This document shows, piece by piece, positions 1 to 12,770 of a stretch of DNA of 64,000 nt. Location of the stretch: assembly GCF_016808095.1 (NCBI RefSeq), contig NC_068975.1:23319501-23383500 (forward strand), given 5' to 3'. The notes under the pieces were generated by a model. It made no database searches and was not told where the DNA came from. It worked only from the letters and a program-made list of their open reading frames with translations. This DNA is from Vigna angularis. Its lineage: Eukaryota; Streptophyta; Magnoliopsida; Fabales; Fabaceae. The translations under genes and the position numbers were made by a program. The stretch's first letter is position 1. Each line of letters starts with the position of its first letter.

Positions 1-639
1 CAAAAAAAAATATTTTTCCTTAAAATACTAACACAAAAAAAATATATTTTATTTTTAAGTTTATTTGTTCAATCAACATTCATCATTTTCTTTATTTTAA
101 GTACAAAGTTTGAAGTTAATTTCACCCTCTTATTTTTTTTTTCAATCTTTTTCACTTATGGTTTCAACAAACCACTTAATCTTCTCCTATTTGTCCTATT
201 TTCTTACTTCTTCCTCACTCATCACCTCTTAGAACAATTTACCTTCATTCTTTGACTTCATTGCTCTCTTAATGTATTATAATGCTGCAAATATTTTTGA
301 CTAAACTTGTAATTTACAATATGAAATACATATTATATACGTTCACACTAGAAGAAGTGGTTTCTAAATAACTTGGTTTCTTTTTTTAAAACATTTAATT
401 CCATGTTCAAGAGACATAAGATATCCTAGATGATGTTTTGTTTTTTACTCCAAATGTTTAACACAATTATATAAGTCAAACTCAAACTCGAGACTTGTTG
501 ATTAAGTTGGAACAAGTTGATTTACGCGGTTGATTGTGCATGCAAGTTAATTTCATATTTTCAATTCATACTTTAGAAGAAGGGCATGTGCATCTAGCTA
601 GTCTCCATTAGGCAAGCAATTCAAATCTCACACACCATT
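1..639. other. upstream region of the LBD gene, no gene seen
   Basis: AT-rich sequence with no coding potential that I can support. It probably carries the promoter of the LOB-domain gene, whose TATA box lies at its right edge. Only short homopolymer tracts were noticed. Confidence 0.5.
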
Positions 640-647
640 TATAAATA
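640..647 (+). promoter_or_regulatory. TATA box of the LBD12-like gene
   Basis: TATAAATA lies about 150 bp upstream of the chosen ATG at 793. Transcription would start near 670-680 and leave a leader of roughly 120 nt. The only support is motif and position. Confidence 0.55.
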
Positions 648-792
648 AGAAATTCTATGCTCATTCTCTTAAACCCTTTTCTTCATTGTGTTTTGGCTTA
701 CTTTTCTTCCTCTCAACACACACATCAAAAAGACAACAAAGGCATAATCTCATCCTCTTCGTTTTGCTTCGTCAGTGTTCTATATATATATA

Positions 793-1386
793 ATGGGGGG
801 TACCTCACCTTGTGCTTCTTGCAAGTTGCTGAGACGTCGTTGCTCCAAGGAATGCATCTTTGCTCCTTATTTTCCTTCTGATGACCCACGCAAGTTTGCC
901 ATTGTGCATAAGGTGTTTGGTGCTAGCAATGTCAGCAAAATGCTGCAGGTATTTCTAACTTCCTGATATATGTGTTTTTTCATGTAATGGTTATGTAATA
1001 GTATTCACTAAATGTGTTCATTTCAGGAACTTGGTGTTCATCAAAGAGCAGATGCTGTGAGCAGTTTAGTTTACGAGGCAAATGCAAGAGTGAGAGATCC
1101 AGTGTATGGATGTGTTGGAGCCATATCATACCTACAAAACCAGGTTTCACAGTTGCAAATGCAACTTGCAGTGGCTCAAGCAGAGATTCTATGCATTCAG
1201 ATGCAGCAACAAGAACCTACCATAACCACACAAGTAGACCAAGATCAAAAATCACTGCTTCTGTCTGTAAACAATAACTATGAAACTCTTCCTCACTATC
1301 TTAACTTTCCTTCATCTTCTTCCTCCTCTTCAAATGTCTTCCATGACCCTCATGAGCCTCTCAAGAGAGAGTCTTTTTGGGCTTGA
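793..1386 (+). CDS. LBD12: LOB-domain (LBD/ASL) transcription factor, LBD12-like, class I
   Basis: Two exons (793-948 and 1027-1386; 78-bp GT-AG intron) encode 171 residues. The LOB domain opens with the zinc-finger-like block CX2CX6CX3C (Cys7, 10, 17, 21). The FGASN-containing GAS block follows (about residues 36-76), with the DPVYG motif at 76-80. A leucine-zipper-like LX6LX3LX6I repeat (L88, L95, L99, I106) is the class I dimerisation helix. The C-terminus is variable and Ser-rich (about residues 107-171). The wording of the domain is closest, in memory, to Arabidopsis LBD12 (At2g30130). These proteins are plant-specific nuclear DNA-binding regulators of organ-boundary and meristem development. 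The ATG at 793 gives the usual MGG..SPCASC start; upstream in-frame codons are leader. Residue 55 is Gly where I recall a conserved Pro (ELPxHQR). Confidence 0.93.
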
Positions 1387-2861
1387 ATTTACCAATGTGA
1401 AATGGATTTTAACTGTTACAAAATCTTTTCTTTCTCTTTTGTCTCTTAGTGGACCTTTTCTTTTATCTTATTCTTAATGTTCACACATGTATGTATTAAG
1501 GATTAAGATAGAATATTACTGGAGATCTCACTTTCACTAAAAATAAAACACAAGATACAACAGATTCACATTAAGTAAAGTTAAAACTTTACAAACTTAT
1601 TTTATAAGATTTAATTATATCATGTGAAATATTAAAATTGTTAATAAAAAAAGGAAGTGTCTCGAAAAGAAAGATAAGAAAGATAAGATGAGATGAGAAA
1701 AATATGAGCTGAATTAATATAAATGATACTTTTGATAAATATTTATTTAACGTCATTTTTTTTTTATTTTTTGAGAAAATATAAAAATTCATTTTTCTAT
1801 ATCTATATCATATGTGTCTAATGAATATAAATACGTTTAACACTGTCTTTATTCTTATTATAAATGTGGTGGATGAGGGACATTATATTATAAAATATTG
1901 TATAAATAATTAAAGATTAAACGTAGAAAAGAAGAAGCAGAATGTACGGGTCAAATCATGCATGTGCAATTTGTCTTACAGGAGAAGTTATTATAATTAG
2001 TATATTGAAGGAATCTGCTTGAAAGGCAAAAAGCTAAGTAATGATCATTTGAAAAAGTTGGAACAAATTAAAAGAAAGTTACACAATCATATGAATAAGT
2101 TGGACTCAACAAGTAACTTTCCAATTAGGGGACTTTGTAACTTTTTTATTAATTTTGTGGTTTTCTTTATTATTTTCTACTTCTAAAAATAGAGTTTGGG
2201 CTGTAGTATTTAATTCTCGTGAGATCGTTTTTATCTGTTAATAAAGAAATCTTCCTAAGACATTATTTAAAAGCAGAATGTTCATATTGAAGCATAACGT
2301 TTTTGCATTAGAAGTTAATAGTTCTCGATCATATACTACCTACCAAAAATTAAAATCTGCACCACTTAGTATGATATCTATATTTTTAAGATAAATTTAA
2401 CTATGAAACGTAAAAAAAATTATTATATAGAAATACAAAAATTTGAGTCAAGAATAAATAAAGACTCGTAAAGATATAGTTTTTTTATTTTGAGTTGAAT
2501 TCTGGAAAGAAGAAAAAAAAATCAACAATAGTACCATAACTGATTTTATACTAAAAATCTAATTAAGAAGTATGTTGAGGTAAATGAGATGTTATTTTTT
2601 ATAATTATTTTTTCAAGTAAAATTTTAAGTTTATAATAATATTTTGTGATTATTAAATAATTTTTTTGTAGTTTATTTGTAATTAATAAAAAAACTCTAT
2701 CGCTATAAGAATTTATTTAAGATATTTCTAAAATAATTATAATTACTACCTTAGCAGATGTGAAAAAACCATTAATTTAATATATTATTAAAAAAACTTA
2801 AATTACACCTAAAATAAAATAAAGGAAGTAACATCTAATTACCTTTCAACAACCTAAGTGA

Positions 2862-2995
2862 AATTTGGTATATTAATACCTTGCTGCGAAATTTGGTATA
2901 TATGTCAAATAGACCAATTTTGACATATAGCCACCTCTTTATAAATTAAAAAATAAAAGTATATAATATAAAATAATTTAGAAAATTAAATGTTG
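2862..2995. repeat. dispersed direct repeat, copy 1
   Basis: It contains TTGGTATATT, then CTTGCTGYGAAATT, GTCAAAT, CCAATTTTGACATAT and CTTTATAAATTAAAAA in the same order as the copy at about 3788-3920, with small indels between. Spacing between copies is about 0.9 kb. It is probably a relic of a repeat family; no coding content. Confidence 0.6.
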
Positions 2996-3787
2996 GGATA
3001 TCTAATTACTATATACTTTAAAATAAAACAAAGAAGAAAAAAAACATATGAGTAATATCTTCGATTTTTATGTAAAAACTTTTTGATATTTAAACTAGAG
3101 ATAAAATAGTTTTATTTAAGTATATAATACGATAAGTTTTATCTATTAATTGAGTCTAAATAAATATTAATTATATAATTAGAGGTTATTTTGGTTTAGA
3201 GGCCGTCAAGATACATATATGATTAGTTTCTCAACTTTTTTAGGAGTGAGATATTTATTTATGTTAAGTTTATATAATAATTTATGTTTTAAATAATGTT
3301 TAGATGGAGAGTTTATGAAAGATTTGGATAAAATTTATTTTACATGACTTTTTTATGATTTCTTTGAATCAATAAATAATTTCTTAGAATTTTAGAAGAT
3401 GATAACGTTAGTGTTTATATTTTTATAAATATGTGTAACATAAAGTTTTTCATGTTGTTTTTTTGAAATAAATTATTATATTGATAAATTAATTTTTATA
3501 ATCATTTAATTTTTGAGATAAATTATTATATTGAAATAATAATTTAATTTTTTAGTTTTATGTATTTATTTAAATTTTCATAATAGATATAATTATTTAT
3601 ATTTTAGTTAAATGTAATTTTTATCATAAGTTTAATGTGATCTCTATATTTTACATTTTTTTTATTTTAATAAATTTTTATATGTAATAACAAATGATTA
3701 ATAAATTTTGAATAAACAAAATTTGGATGTAAAAACTCATAATTAAGCTCATGAGTTTATTTGAATGAAAATAACCCCTGACTGAAC

Positions 3788-3920
3788 TTTGGTATATTGC
3801 ATCATTTCTTGCTGTGAAATTGGGTATGTGTCAAATGTACCAATTTTGACATATTAGGTCATCCCTTTATAAATTAAAAAAAAAATTAATCTAACATAAA
3901 ATGATTTAGAAATTGAAAAC
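3788..3920. repeat. dispersed direct repeat, copy 2
   Basis: Second copy of the repeat at about 2862-2995, same orientation and similar length, diverged by substitutions and small gaps. The two copies could be the remains of two insertions of one MITE-like element or the ends of a larger decayed element. Confidence 0.6.
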
Positions 3921-5831
3921 AGGTTACCTGTATATTTACTTAGTTTTATACACAGACAATGTAGAAATAGTTTTGCAATGTCTATGAATAAAAACGGTAG
4001 AAATATGTTTAAAATAATTATTCTAAAAGTTAGCCAAATTATTACAATAATTTTTATTCATTACTATTTTAAAAATCACTCTTAGTGTATGATAAAAATT
4101 TACTTTTTATAAAAGTAAGTAATATGTTATAATAAAGTATTCATATAGACGATAGTTAATATAATTTATTAATAGTTAATCACATTTTACAAACAAATAT
4201 TACACTATATGAATAAATTATTTTATTAATTGGGCAGGACTAAACGTGATTCTTCATCTGTTTTTTTTTTTTTTGGGCACTACAATTTGATTCTTAATTA
4301 GCATTAGAAAAGTGGGAACACGTGTCCACCAATTCAACATCTTTTAAACTTATCAAGTTAGAAACAATGACGGATTAAATACTAAAGTAGGGTTAGCACA
4401 TGGGTCTTATAAAATATATATCATTACATTTGAATTATTTGTTTTTGTGATGAGAATTTAATGAGAGAGAGAAGACAATTCTTGACTAAAACAGTTAATG
4501 ATATTTTAATATATATTCCGTCTAAGAAATAAGTAATAAAATATTAGTATCCCTAAATTGATTTAAATTAATAATTATTTTATGTCATGACAATTTTTTA
4601 TCATACTTTTAATCGCACACTTAAAATATTGAATTATTCGTTAATAACGTCAGATTATATTCATATACTTAGAACTTTTAACCAAACAAAATTATAAATT
4701 CCACTGTTTGAAAATTAAAGTGACTGATATATTTGAACAAACTTCGCTATGAACATTTTTAAAAGAAAAAAAAACTGAAGAAAGTGAAGTGATTTTGTTC
4801 ATAAGATAAAACTAATTTATACTCAAATTTAAATATTTTAATATAAAAAGCTTTCACAAATTTACTTATATATAAATTAATTTTAATGTATTAAAAAGTT
4901 ATTTTATTTTATTTCATTTTAAGAGATAGGTTTTACGAACAAGTTTATTGAAACATTCCTTACTTCAAATTTAGTTTTTGATTTTCACTTTCTTTATGAG
5001 TTTTTGTCACTTTCTTTCTTATTCTTGTTCTATATAATTGCTTAAGTTTGAACTTCGGGGAATTAATGTCCATTTGAAGTAACAATGAGAATGGGAAAAA
5101 AATATGAAACTCTCCTTGTAAAAGTCAATGTACTAGGTTTTGATGTGTTTATGTTTTATAATAATGATTAATAATTTTTATTTCGGTTAAATAATAATTT
5201 GGTTTTGCTTGGGTTTTTATTATTGATTCCTGTATTTTTTTTTCCATTTTACTACTCTACTCTTTATAAAATTGGGAATTTATTAAGTCTCTATAATGTT
5301 GAAAGATTTACATTTTACAACTCATTATATAAGAAGTCATAGTCACCGATTAACATAAACCATACATTAAATATGTTAGATAAATATCTTTCTCATTGAA
5401 AAAGTACATATTATGTGCTTTTTTATATAAATAAAATGATAAAAAAATAAATTGTGTTTTATATAAGTTATGAATTGTTTTTATAAAAAAATTATAAGAT
5501 GCAAAATTGGAAAAAAAATATATATATATATATATATATATAAAAGAGAATGAAAAAATGTTCTTATATTATAGGATAAAAAAAATGATGATGTTCGTGT
5601 GTGTGATTGACTGTTATAATATTTTGTTCCCGCTGAGATAAACAAAGGACCATGAAATAGCCCAAAACAAAAACAGAAAACTTCACGCTTCGCTTATGAG
5701 CGAAAGTGCATGGATAAAAAAATGGAAATTACAACAACTTTTTGGACAAAATTTTCAAATTAAAAGATAACCGGTAATTGAAAGTTAAATTGTGTAATAC
5801 ATATAGTTATCAAAATTATTTGCTATATCAA

Positions 5832-5927
5832 CATTACTGAAATATGTAGATAGAATAACATTAACAATGTTATTCAAAACATATTACTGAAATGTGTAGA
5901 TATAACATTAACAATGTTATTCAAAAC
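5832..5927. repeat. tandem duplication, about 48-bp unit x2
   Basis: Two adjacent copies begin TTACTGAAATRTGTAGATA and end AACAATGTTATTCAAAAC. The second lacks a few bases in the middle. It looks like a recent local duplication in non-coding DNA. Confidence 0.75.
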
Positions 5928-7149
5928 AAATACCATACAATAAAAAAAAGAAAAAGATTAGAGAATTTATCAAATAGAAATAGCACAACATATAGAAGTA
6001 AAATACTACACTTATTCTTTTTCCAATATTTTCTCCCTATTTTCAAAAGTAATGTAATAATTATTTTGTTAGGATGTAATTTTGTTTTTCTTTTGGAATA
6101 AGTTATAAAATTTTCTTAGTTTGATTGAAGAAATAAGGATAAAAATAAATGTAGGTTAGTGATGATAATGAATTTATTTTGATTAATATTTTATAAATTT
6201 GTTCTGATTTTAACAAAAAATTCTTGTTTTGACTTAATACCTATGTGGATGGTTACACATCCATTATCATACTTAATTTTGTTCTTATATTCACTATTTC
6301 AGATTTAAATTACTGAAAAATACCTTTAATTTTTTTAAAATGTAACAAACTTGTATTCATTTGTAATTAATTTCATAAATTATTCCTAAAGCACTCATCT
6401 AATTATTATTTTTTTGTAATTATCAGAGAAAAGAAAATATGTTTTTATTTTTACATTAGATATAAATATATCTAATTTTCGATAAGACAAATTTTCGTTT
6501 CTGTTAACATAAGAATAAAGATAAAGGTGAAAATAAATTTTTACTTTACAACAAATAAAAAATAGTCAAACTCACACGGATTTATTTATTTTGTTGTAAT
6601 TCCTAATATGATGTATCTTTTCCTATTAAAAATATATAGAAAATGTTTGTTTCTCATTTTACAATTTTAAATGATCACTTTTATTTTAATATTTTCACCA
6701 TAAATATAATCAATTTTATATAACCACTAAAATCAAGATGTTCATGTCTATATCTTCTCATCCGCGTGTTTGTACTTCTTTTAATTATCACTTTAAATAA
6801 TTAGTGACAGTTAAAGAAACCTTATTTTATTTTTATTATGAACTAATAGCTTTTAAAAAAATATTAGAATACATAAGACTCATAAAATTAATCTTTTTGC
6901 AAAGAATATTAATATTAAAAGAGTTAGAAATTCAAAGTATTTTTTCCTAGTATCTTGACTCCTAGGTTTGATGGGCAATCCGACTATTGCATCCATTTTG
7001 TTCTTGGTTATTTTGTTATTTTGGTTCATCTCAACCATTCTGTTAGTCTGTCTATCTCGTCAACTTGTCTATTATGACCATTTCGTAAACCTGGCTCATT
7101 CCGACCATTCCATTAATCCGTTCATCCCGTAATAGAGATAACCTTCTTT

Positions 7150-9370
7150 CCTAAATCATTGGAATCCTTAAGCATTTAATATCATTGAGAAACTATAAAG
7201 TAAACCACTCACCTTGAATTTGTTTATCTTTATCAGATTGGCAAGAAGTGTCTGAACTTAAATAAGTTTGTTCTTTATCAGGTATCAAAGATAAAATGAA
7301 ATCATTTATCTGTTCAATAGAGTTAGTTGTAGGATAAAGTATAATCCCATCATCAAATAAACCATGAGTCATGATATTCTTAATAGACTAGGATAAACAA
7401 AGTTCACTAAAGAAAGTCAATATGTTTCATATTCTTGAATTAAAAGATCTAGTGGTATACAAATCTTGCCTTCACCATTTTCATTCAAATCAGTATGTCC
7501 ATTTCCAATTTGTAGAATCCAAACCAGTAAATTCTTTTATGACTCTTGCACTTTGATTTGAAATTGCAGTCTTAATCTCAAGTCTTTTGAAAGCTTTATA
7601 ATTGTGCAATGTTGTAAAAAAATCATACTAGTTTAGTGATGTCTTCGCACTATCAAATCTTAATCCCTTTTTGAAAACAAACAAAATTTGTTTGAAATCA
7701 CCTCCCAACACCATAACTTATTCACTAAATGGTTTTTTAGCATTATCTTCATTTTTAGCTCTCATTATATTTCTCAAGGTTTTATCAAAAGTTTCAAAGC
7801 ATAACTTGTTCATCATAGGTGTTTCATCCCATATAATAAGTTTTTTCCATCAAAAGTTTAACAAGAAGACTTTCTTGATTGATGTTGGAAGTTGATTTAT
7901 CATTGATTTTTAATGGTATGCAAAAAGTAGAATGAACAATTTTACCTCTAGAAAACAATAAAGATGCAATATTGCTTGAAGCTACATTTAGGACAACAAT
8001 TCCCTTTTATCTAATAGCAACTGAAAAACAAAATTCACAAATTTTTTTTTCTTATACTACCATATTTATATAAGAAAAAGAAGTCACCTATTTCTGAATG
8101 CACTGTTGTCGTGATCTCTTTATACACATGTAATTGCTCATGAGTTAGTAATTGGAATACAAAATGATGAAGATTCTATATCTTTTGTTTATCATAATTC
8201 AATTCATGAGTAATAATCTTATTTTGCAATTTTAATGAATACTAAAGATTGAATTGTCATCTTAAAGATTATGTAAATGATGTTCTCCAATTTTAAGACC
8301 TACATTTAAAGTAATAATTAATTGCAAATGATTTAAAATTAGTATCCAGTAGGTTCAATTCCCTTTAAAGTAATAATTAATTGCAAATGATGTAAAATCC
8401 CATATGTAAGCAACTTCAAAGTTGAATCACAAACTACATTTGACTTTGACATTGTATTTATTATTAACAAAGTAATAAATAACTTTCTGAGTTGATTTTT
8501 GGAGGCAAGCTCTTTTGTCTCTTTGATTCCATCAATGAATTCTTGATTGTTTGCCAACAATCATAAAGCATAACAAGTTTCTCTTCGTATGTAGCGAAAG
8601 ATGTTCCATTAATTGTCTTTATGTTATCATGATCAATGCAACCTTTTTTGCTTTATTAATAGAATCCTCATGTTGTAACATTCACTTGATCCTGAAGGAA
8701 CACACCTTCTCGGTTTCCATTATTTTTGTTATATCATCCTAACAAACTTTGATCAAGATTCAGCATAAGTCAAATTTATGCCTTCTTGATATTTTTTGTT
8801 AGCATCAAGTTAAAAACATTGTATTCATAATCTCATTCTTGTTCAATACATATCATCATCTTCAAATAATATTGTTTCTTGATCTTGGAGATAAAAAGTT
8901 AGCCTTTGATTAGTCAGTCATCTATGATGGATATTAAAGCTAAAAATTCGTCAAACTACTTCATTTAGCAATAAATATATATAATCATAGCATTTCTTTA
9001 TTTCATCATCAATAATGTTCTTGTACACTGTGTTTCATTATTTGTAATTTTCATTATGACTTTACCAGGACTTTTATTGACATATTCAAATAAATGCTTG
9101 ATTGAATTTGCTTTGTTGCAATATTTTGTAACATAAGCTTGATACCTCATCAACAAAAGATGACTATAAGGCACCACATTTGCATTACTTAATTTATGTC
9201 CACTTTTATCAACACATAAGCCATCGTTTTTACGTCTATATAATGAATATCTATCTTCATCAATTGTAGCAGAAGATCTAAATTTCTTAGGAAAATATTT
9301 CCAACACCAATTTTCCTTCATGCGTGGTGAGTTGCATCGAATAGCTGTGCATGAACGTGTATCATATATG
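7150..9370 (-). pseudogene. decayed Helitron Rep/helicase (Helitron-like N plus Pif1-type helicase)
   Basis: Reading the minus strand from about 9370 down to 7150 gives, in order, blocks that match plant Helitron replicase/helicase proteins. First is WKYFPKKF..TIDEDRYSLYRRKNDG (ORF 8998-9321), then YSHLLLMRYQA and SIKHLFEYVNK, typical of the Rep N-terminal domain. Next is RIFSFNIHHR (about 8.9 kb), then LANNQEFIDGI (8339-8560). The helicase part follows: VLNVASSNIASLLFSRGKI (about 8.0 kb) and INDFILSLIP..QTYLSSD (about 7.3 kb). Frames change repeatedly and stops interrupt every block, so it cannot encode a full protein. The catalytic HUH and Walker motifs were not found intact. Neither Helitron terminus (5' TC, 3' hairpin plus CTRR) was located. 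Confidence 0.85.
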
Positions 9371-9604
9371 TTTGAACAGCCTTTGAATATTTTGGATATA
9401 AATCTTGATGAGAAAGTTGAACAGAAATGACTTTATTTATGTTTTTTGCATTTAACTTTTTTTTATCGCTATAATTAATTCAAATAATAATACTATTATT
9501 AATTTTAATATTCTTACAAATATCAACAAAAACTAATAACAGTAGTAATAATACTACAAATGATAATAATAATACAAATAATAATAATAATGCTACAAAA
9601 TTTA

Positions 9605-10915
9605 CTATAAAGAATAAGAGAATAATAATTAATGGTAGATAAAAAGGGATAAAATAATAACTTTAATATCAAATATGGTAATAGTTTGAATTAATATTAT
9701 GCTAATAATTATAAACAATAATTAAAATAGTATATTAATATGTGCTTTTAAAGAGGAAAATATGATTTTCTGACAATAATGATAATCAATGTTTTGAATA
9801 TTATTTAATTTATTTTCTAACACCATGACCATTTCTTTCCCGTTTTATTGTCAATTAATTCACAATTAAGACAAGATTTCCATAATATTATAATGTGTGT
9901 ATATAAATATGCACTCTTTCATAGAATAACGGAATGAACAAATAGAGAGAAGCATGTAGAAATAATAGAAAGAGAATATAGAAAAAAGTTCTCACCCATA
10001 AGGGTTATGCGAACATCAATCATCAAAGAAGAAAGAGAAGAGTACTGAAAGCTAAAAAAGTATGTCATGTCTACACCATTCTTTTTCTCTTTTTATTGTA
10101 CTCTGAAGTTTTTTTTCTAAAGGTATTTTTTTTCCTACACACATAATGTTTTTTTTAAATCATAATTTTTTTTATAAGTATGTGTCGGCCTATGTGAATC
10201 CGAACAAATATTTGGTTTAACAAAATTGACATATTTTTTGGTTTTGAAGATTTTGTATTTTTTATTTATGTAAGAATGGTGAGAAAAAGAAAGAAACCGA
10301 CCATAGGCGGACAAATACTTATAAAAAAAATTATGATTTAAAAAAAACATTATGTAGTGAAAAAAATACCTTTAGAAAAAAACTTTATAGTACACTAAAA
10401 AGAAAAAAAGAATGGTGTAGAGGTGACATATCTTTTTAGTTTTCAGTACTCTCCTCTTTCTTCATATGATTGCCCAACCCTTATTGGTGAGAACCTATTT
10501 TTTTTTCTATACTCTCTTTCTATTATTTCTGCATGCTTCTCTCTATTTTATTCGTTTCCCTTCTTCTATAACAGAGTGCGCATTTATATACACACATTAT
10601 AATATTATGGAAATCTTACCTTAAGTGTGAATTAATTGAATAAAACGGGAAAGAAATGGTGATGGTTGTCAGAAAACAAATTAAATAATATTCAAAACAT
10701 TGATTATCATTATTGTCAGAAAATCATATTTTCCTCTTTAAAAGCACATATTAATATACTATTTTAATTATTGTTTATAATTATTAGCATAATATTAATT
10801 CAAACTATTACCATATTAAACTAACATTTCAAAAAATATTGTGTTTGGTATTAAAGTCATTATTTTATCCCTTTTTATCCACCATTAATTATTATTCTCT
10901 TATTCTTTATTATTT
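9605..10915. repeat. 1.3-kb near-palindromic inverted repeat (foldback)
   Basis: The left arm (about 9605-10194) and right arm (about 10302-10915) are reverse complements over nearly 600 bp. The loop of about 107 bp lies at 10195-10301. Landmarks that pair include CGGCCTATG at 10186-10194 with CATAGGCGG near 10302. The AGAGTACTGAAA of the left arm pairs with TTTCAGTACTCT of the right, and the arm ends carry TAAAGAATAAGAGAATAA and its complement. The right arm has about 28 bp that the left lacks. (AAT)n-type microsatellites lie outside both arms. It has no coding frame of note. It could be a foldback transposon or a tail-to-tail duplication, and its transcript would be a very long hairpin. Confidence 0.88.
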
Positions 10916-10999
10916 TTAAACTTATCCGGACGAAATTGGGGGTTAGACAAATAATATCAAAATACAAATAACAGTAACAATAATAATTTTTGTACTATT

Positions 11000-12230
11000 A
11001 CTAGTATTAATAATTATTATAATAATAATAACATATAGTAACCACAATAATAACACTAATTTTATTAATTATAAGAATAGTATTGTTACTAATAATAATA
11101 ATAATAATAATAATAAATATGCGGACATAAATCTTGTAATACTCATTATAAAATAATTCAGGAAAAAAAATGTATGACATGAATCCAATTTCATAATTAG
11201 AAAAGACTCAACAAATATGTAGAGATCATCAATGCACCATGGAACATAGACAACAACACACTCAGTTCAAAGTTCATCATTAACGACCGAACATATTGAC
11301 GTTTATTAATGATCTGTTTGCAACTAATATATAAAATTACTTCAAAAGGAGACAACATATTATGAGATTCTTCATCAAAAGCAACCAAGCATATCATAAC
11401 ATTATCCAGCCAACAATAAAATATTTTATGATATACAATGTAGACAATCATTTCATCACATTCCTTCAAGCAAAAATTGAAGGCACACAAGGTTTACCTC
11501 CCTCTACCTAGTTTGAAACCTTGTCAAGATTTTACAATGCACATTTTTTTTCCAGATTTTACATTTTTCAGAGAGACGTTGAATAAATTATGATGATGTG
11601 TTAAATTTAATTTAAATTAGTTAAATACATTCAATTCCTTTTAAATTAGTTAAATACATTCAATTCCTTTTAAATTAGTTAAATATATTCAATTTAATTT
11701 CACTCATTTTTATTTCAAATTCAGACTCAAGTTATCACAACCAATTACTTCGGAAAGAGACTGCTGGATCGTACAACTTCTTTAAAGAGTAATTTCTTTT
11801 TAGCAATATTATGTTGAAAAATCAAATATCTAAACATTAAATTATAATAATAATTATTTTTGTCTACCATAACACTCTGAAATGGAATAATATTTTCTAC
11901 CTTAAATTGAAAAAAACTTAAGATTAAAAAGATGGAATGAAACCTAATTTTTTTTTTACTATTTGATATAGAATGGAATGGTAGGCCTTGCGTTCCAATA
12001 CAAAGAAGGCCTTGGGTGCACTCCCGTTAAAACATAACATAATAATTTAATATTATTTGATATTATAACTATTTTTTATTTTACTGTAATATTATTATTA
12101 TGATTAGTATATATTTTTAAATAAATTTTCATAGTGTTCTAATATTATTATTCTTTTATATTTTTGGATTTGAAAGTAGGCCAGTTCAACTTAGTAGTAA
12201 GAGGGGTAGAAATAAAAAAAAAGAGAACTA
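11000..12230. other. intergenic, AAT microsatellite and short tandem repeats
   Basis: No gene is supported. It contains an (AAT)n tract at about 11092-11118 and a three-copy 29-bp tandem repeat at 11611-11697. The right end is the presumed promoter of the mS35-like gene. Confidence 0.55.
11611..11697. repeat. 29-bp tandem repeat, 3 copies
   Basis: The unit starts TTTAAATTAGTTAAATA and ends CATTCAATTCCT. Copies start at 11611, 11640 and 11669; the third is slightly diverged and runs into related sequence. It is a non-coding minisatellite. Confidence 0.85.
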
Positions 12231-12239
12231 AAACCCTAA
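12231..12239 (+). promoter_or_regulatory. telo-box (AAACCCTAA) of the mS35-like gene
   Basis: AAACCCTAA lies about 530 bp before the ATG, in the presumed promoter or noncoding first exon. Telo-boxes are a known hallmark of plant ribosomal-protein and translation genes, which fits the assignment of the gene downstream. No TATA box was identified. Confidence 0.45.
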
Positions 12240-12770
12240 CGTCTGAAACTCAGACAACAGAAAGGAGATGGGTGCAGTGAGATTACAGAGTGTAGACGAG
12301 AATCAAAATCACAAAATGGAGCGGAGCTGAGAAGAAGCGACGTGATAGGAAAACGCAACAATCAGTGTCGTTTCAGCTCGCTGAATCGCCGCTAAACTCA
12401 CGGTTTTACATGAGTTTAACCGAGTTTGTTCGAGTTTGCAGGAGCCTACAAAAAACTATTCTACACTTAACTAGGTTCGTGATCTTGATAATTACGGCCA
12501 GTATTGATTTTGTTTTAGATTATTGAAAAATGAACTGGATAAATTTTTTTAATCATCAATTGTTGCACTGGTTGTTGTAAACTTAAAACTGGTGTATATA
12601 AACAGGACAAGAAAAATAAATATGCAATGCAGGTGTGTTCTGAAATGTGAATTTTTATGTGCTAGTTTGATGTAACAGTTCATATAAACTTGGTATTGTG
12701 TTTTTTTTTTGGGGGCATCAGGTTGATTTAGCTGAGAGTTTTCCAATTAAGCATTTGTTTCACTGTGTCA

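Larger units (their letters stand above)
1387..7149. other. long AT-rich intergenic region, repeats only
   Basis: No gene is supported in this stretch. Visible structure is a pair of dispersed direct repeats (about 2862-2995 and 3788-3920), a TA microsatellite near 5519-5541 and a near-perfect tandem duplication at 5832-5927. A pyrimidine-rich imperfect repeat built on TTC/CCATT words lies near 6950-7130. The open frames here are short and AT-driven. Confidence 0.6.

Noticed and set aside
12765..12770. Start of the mS35-like gene two codons earlier
   Set aside because: That codon is GTG; the first ATG is at 12771.
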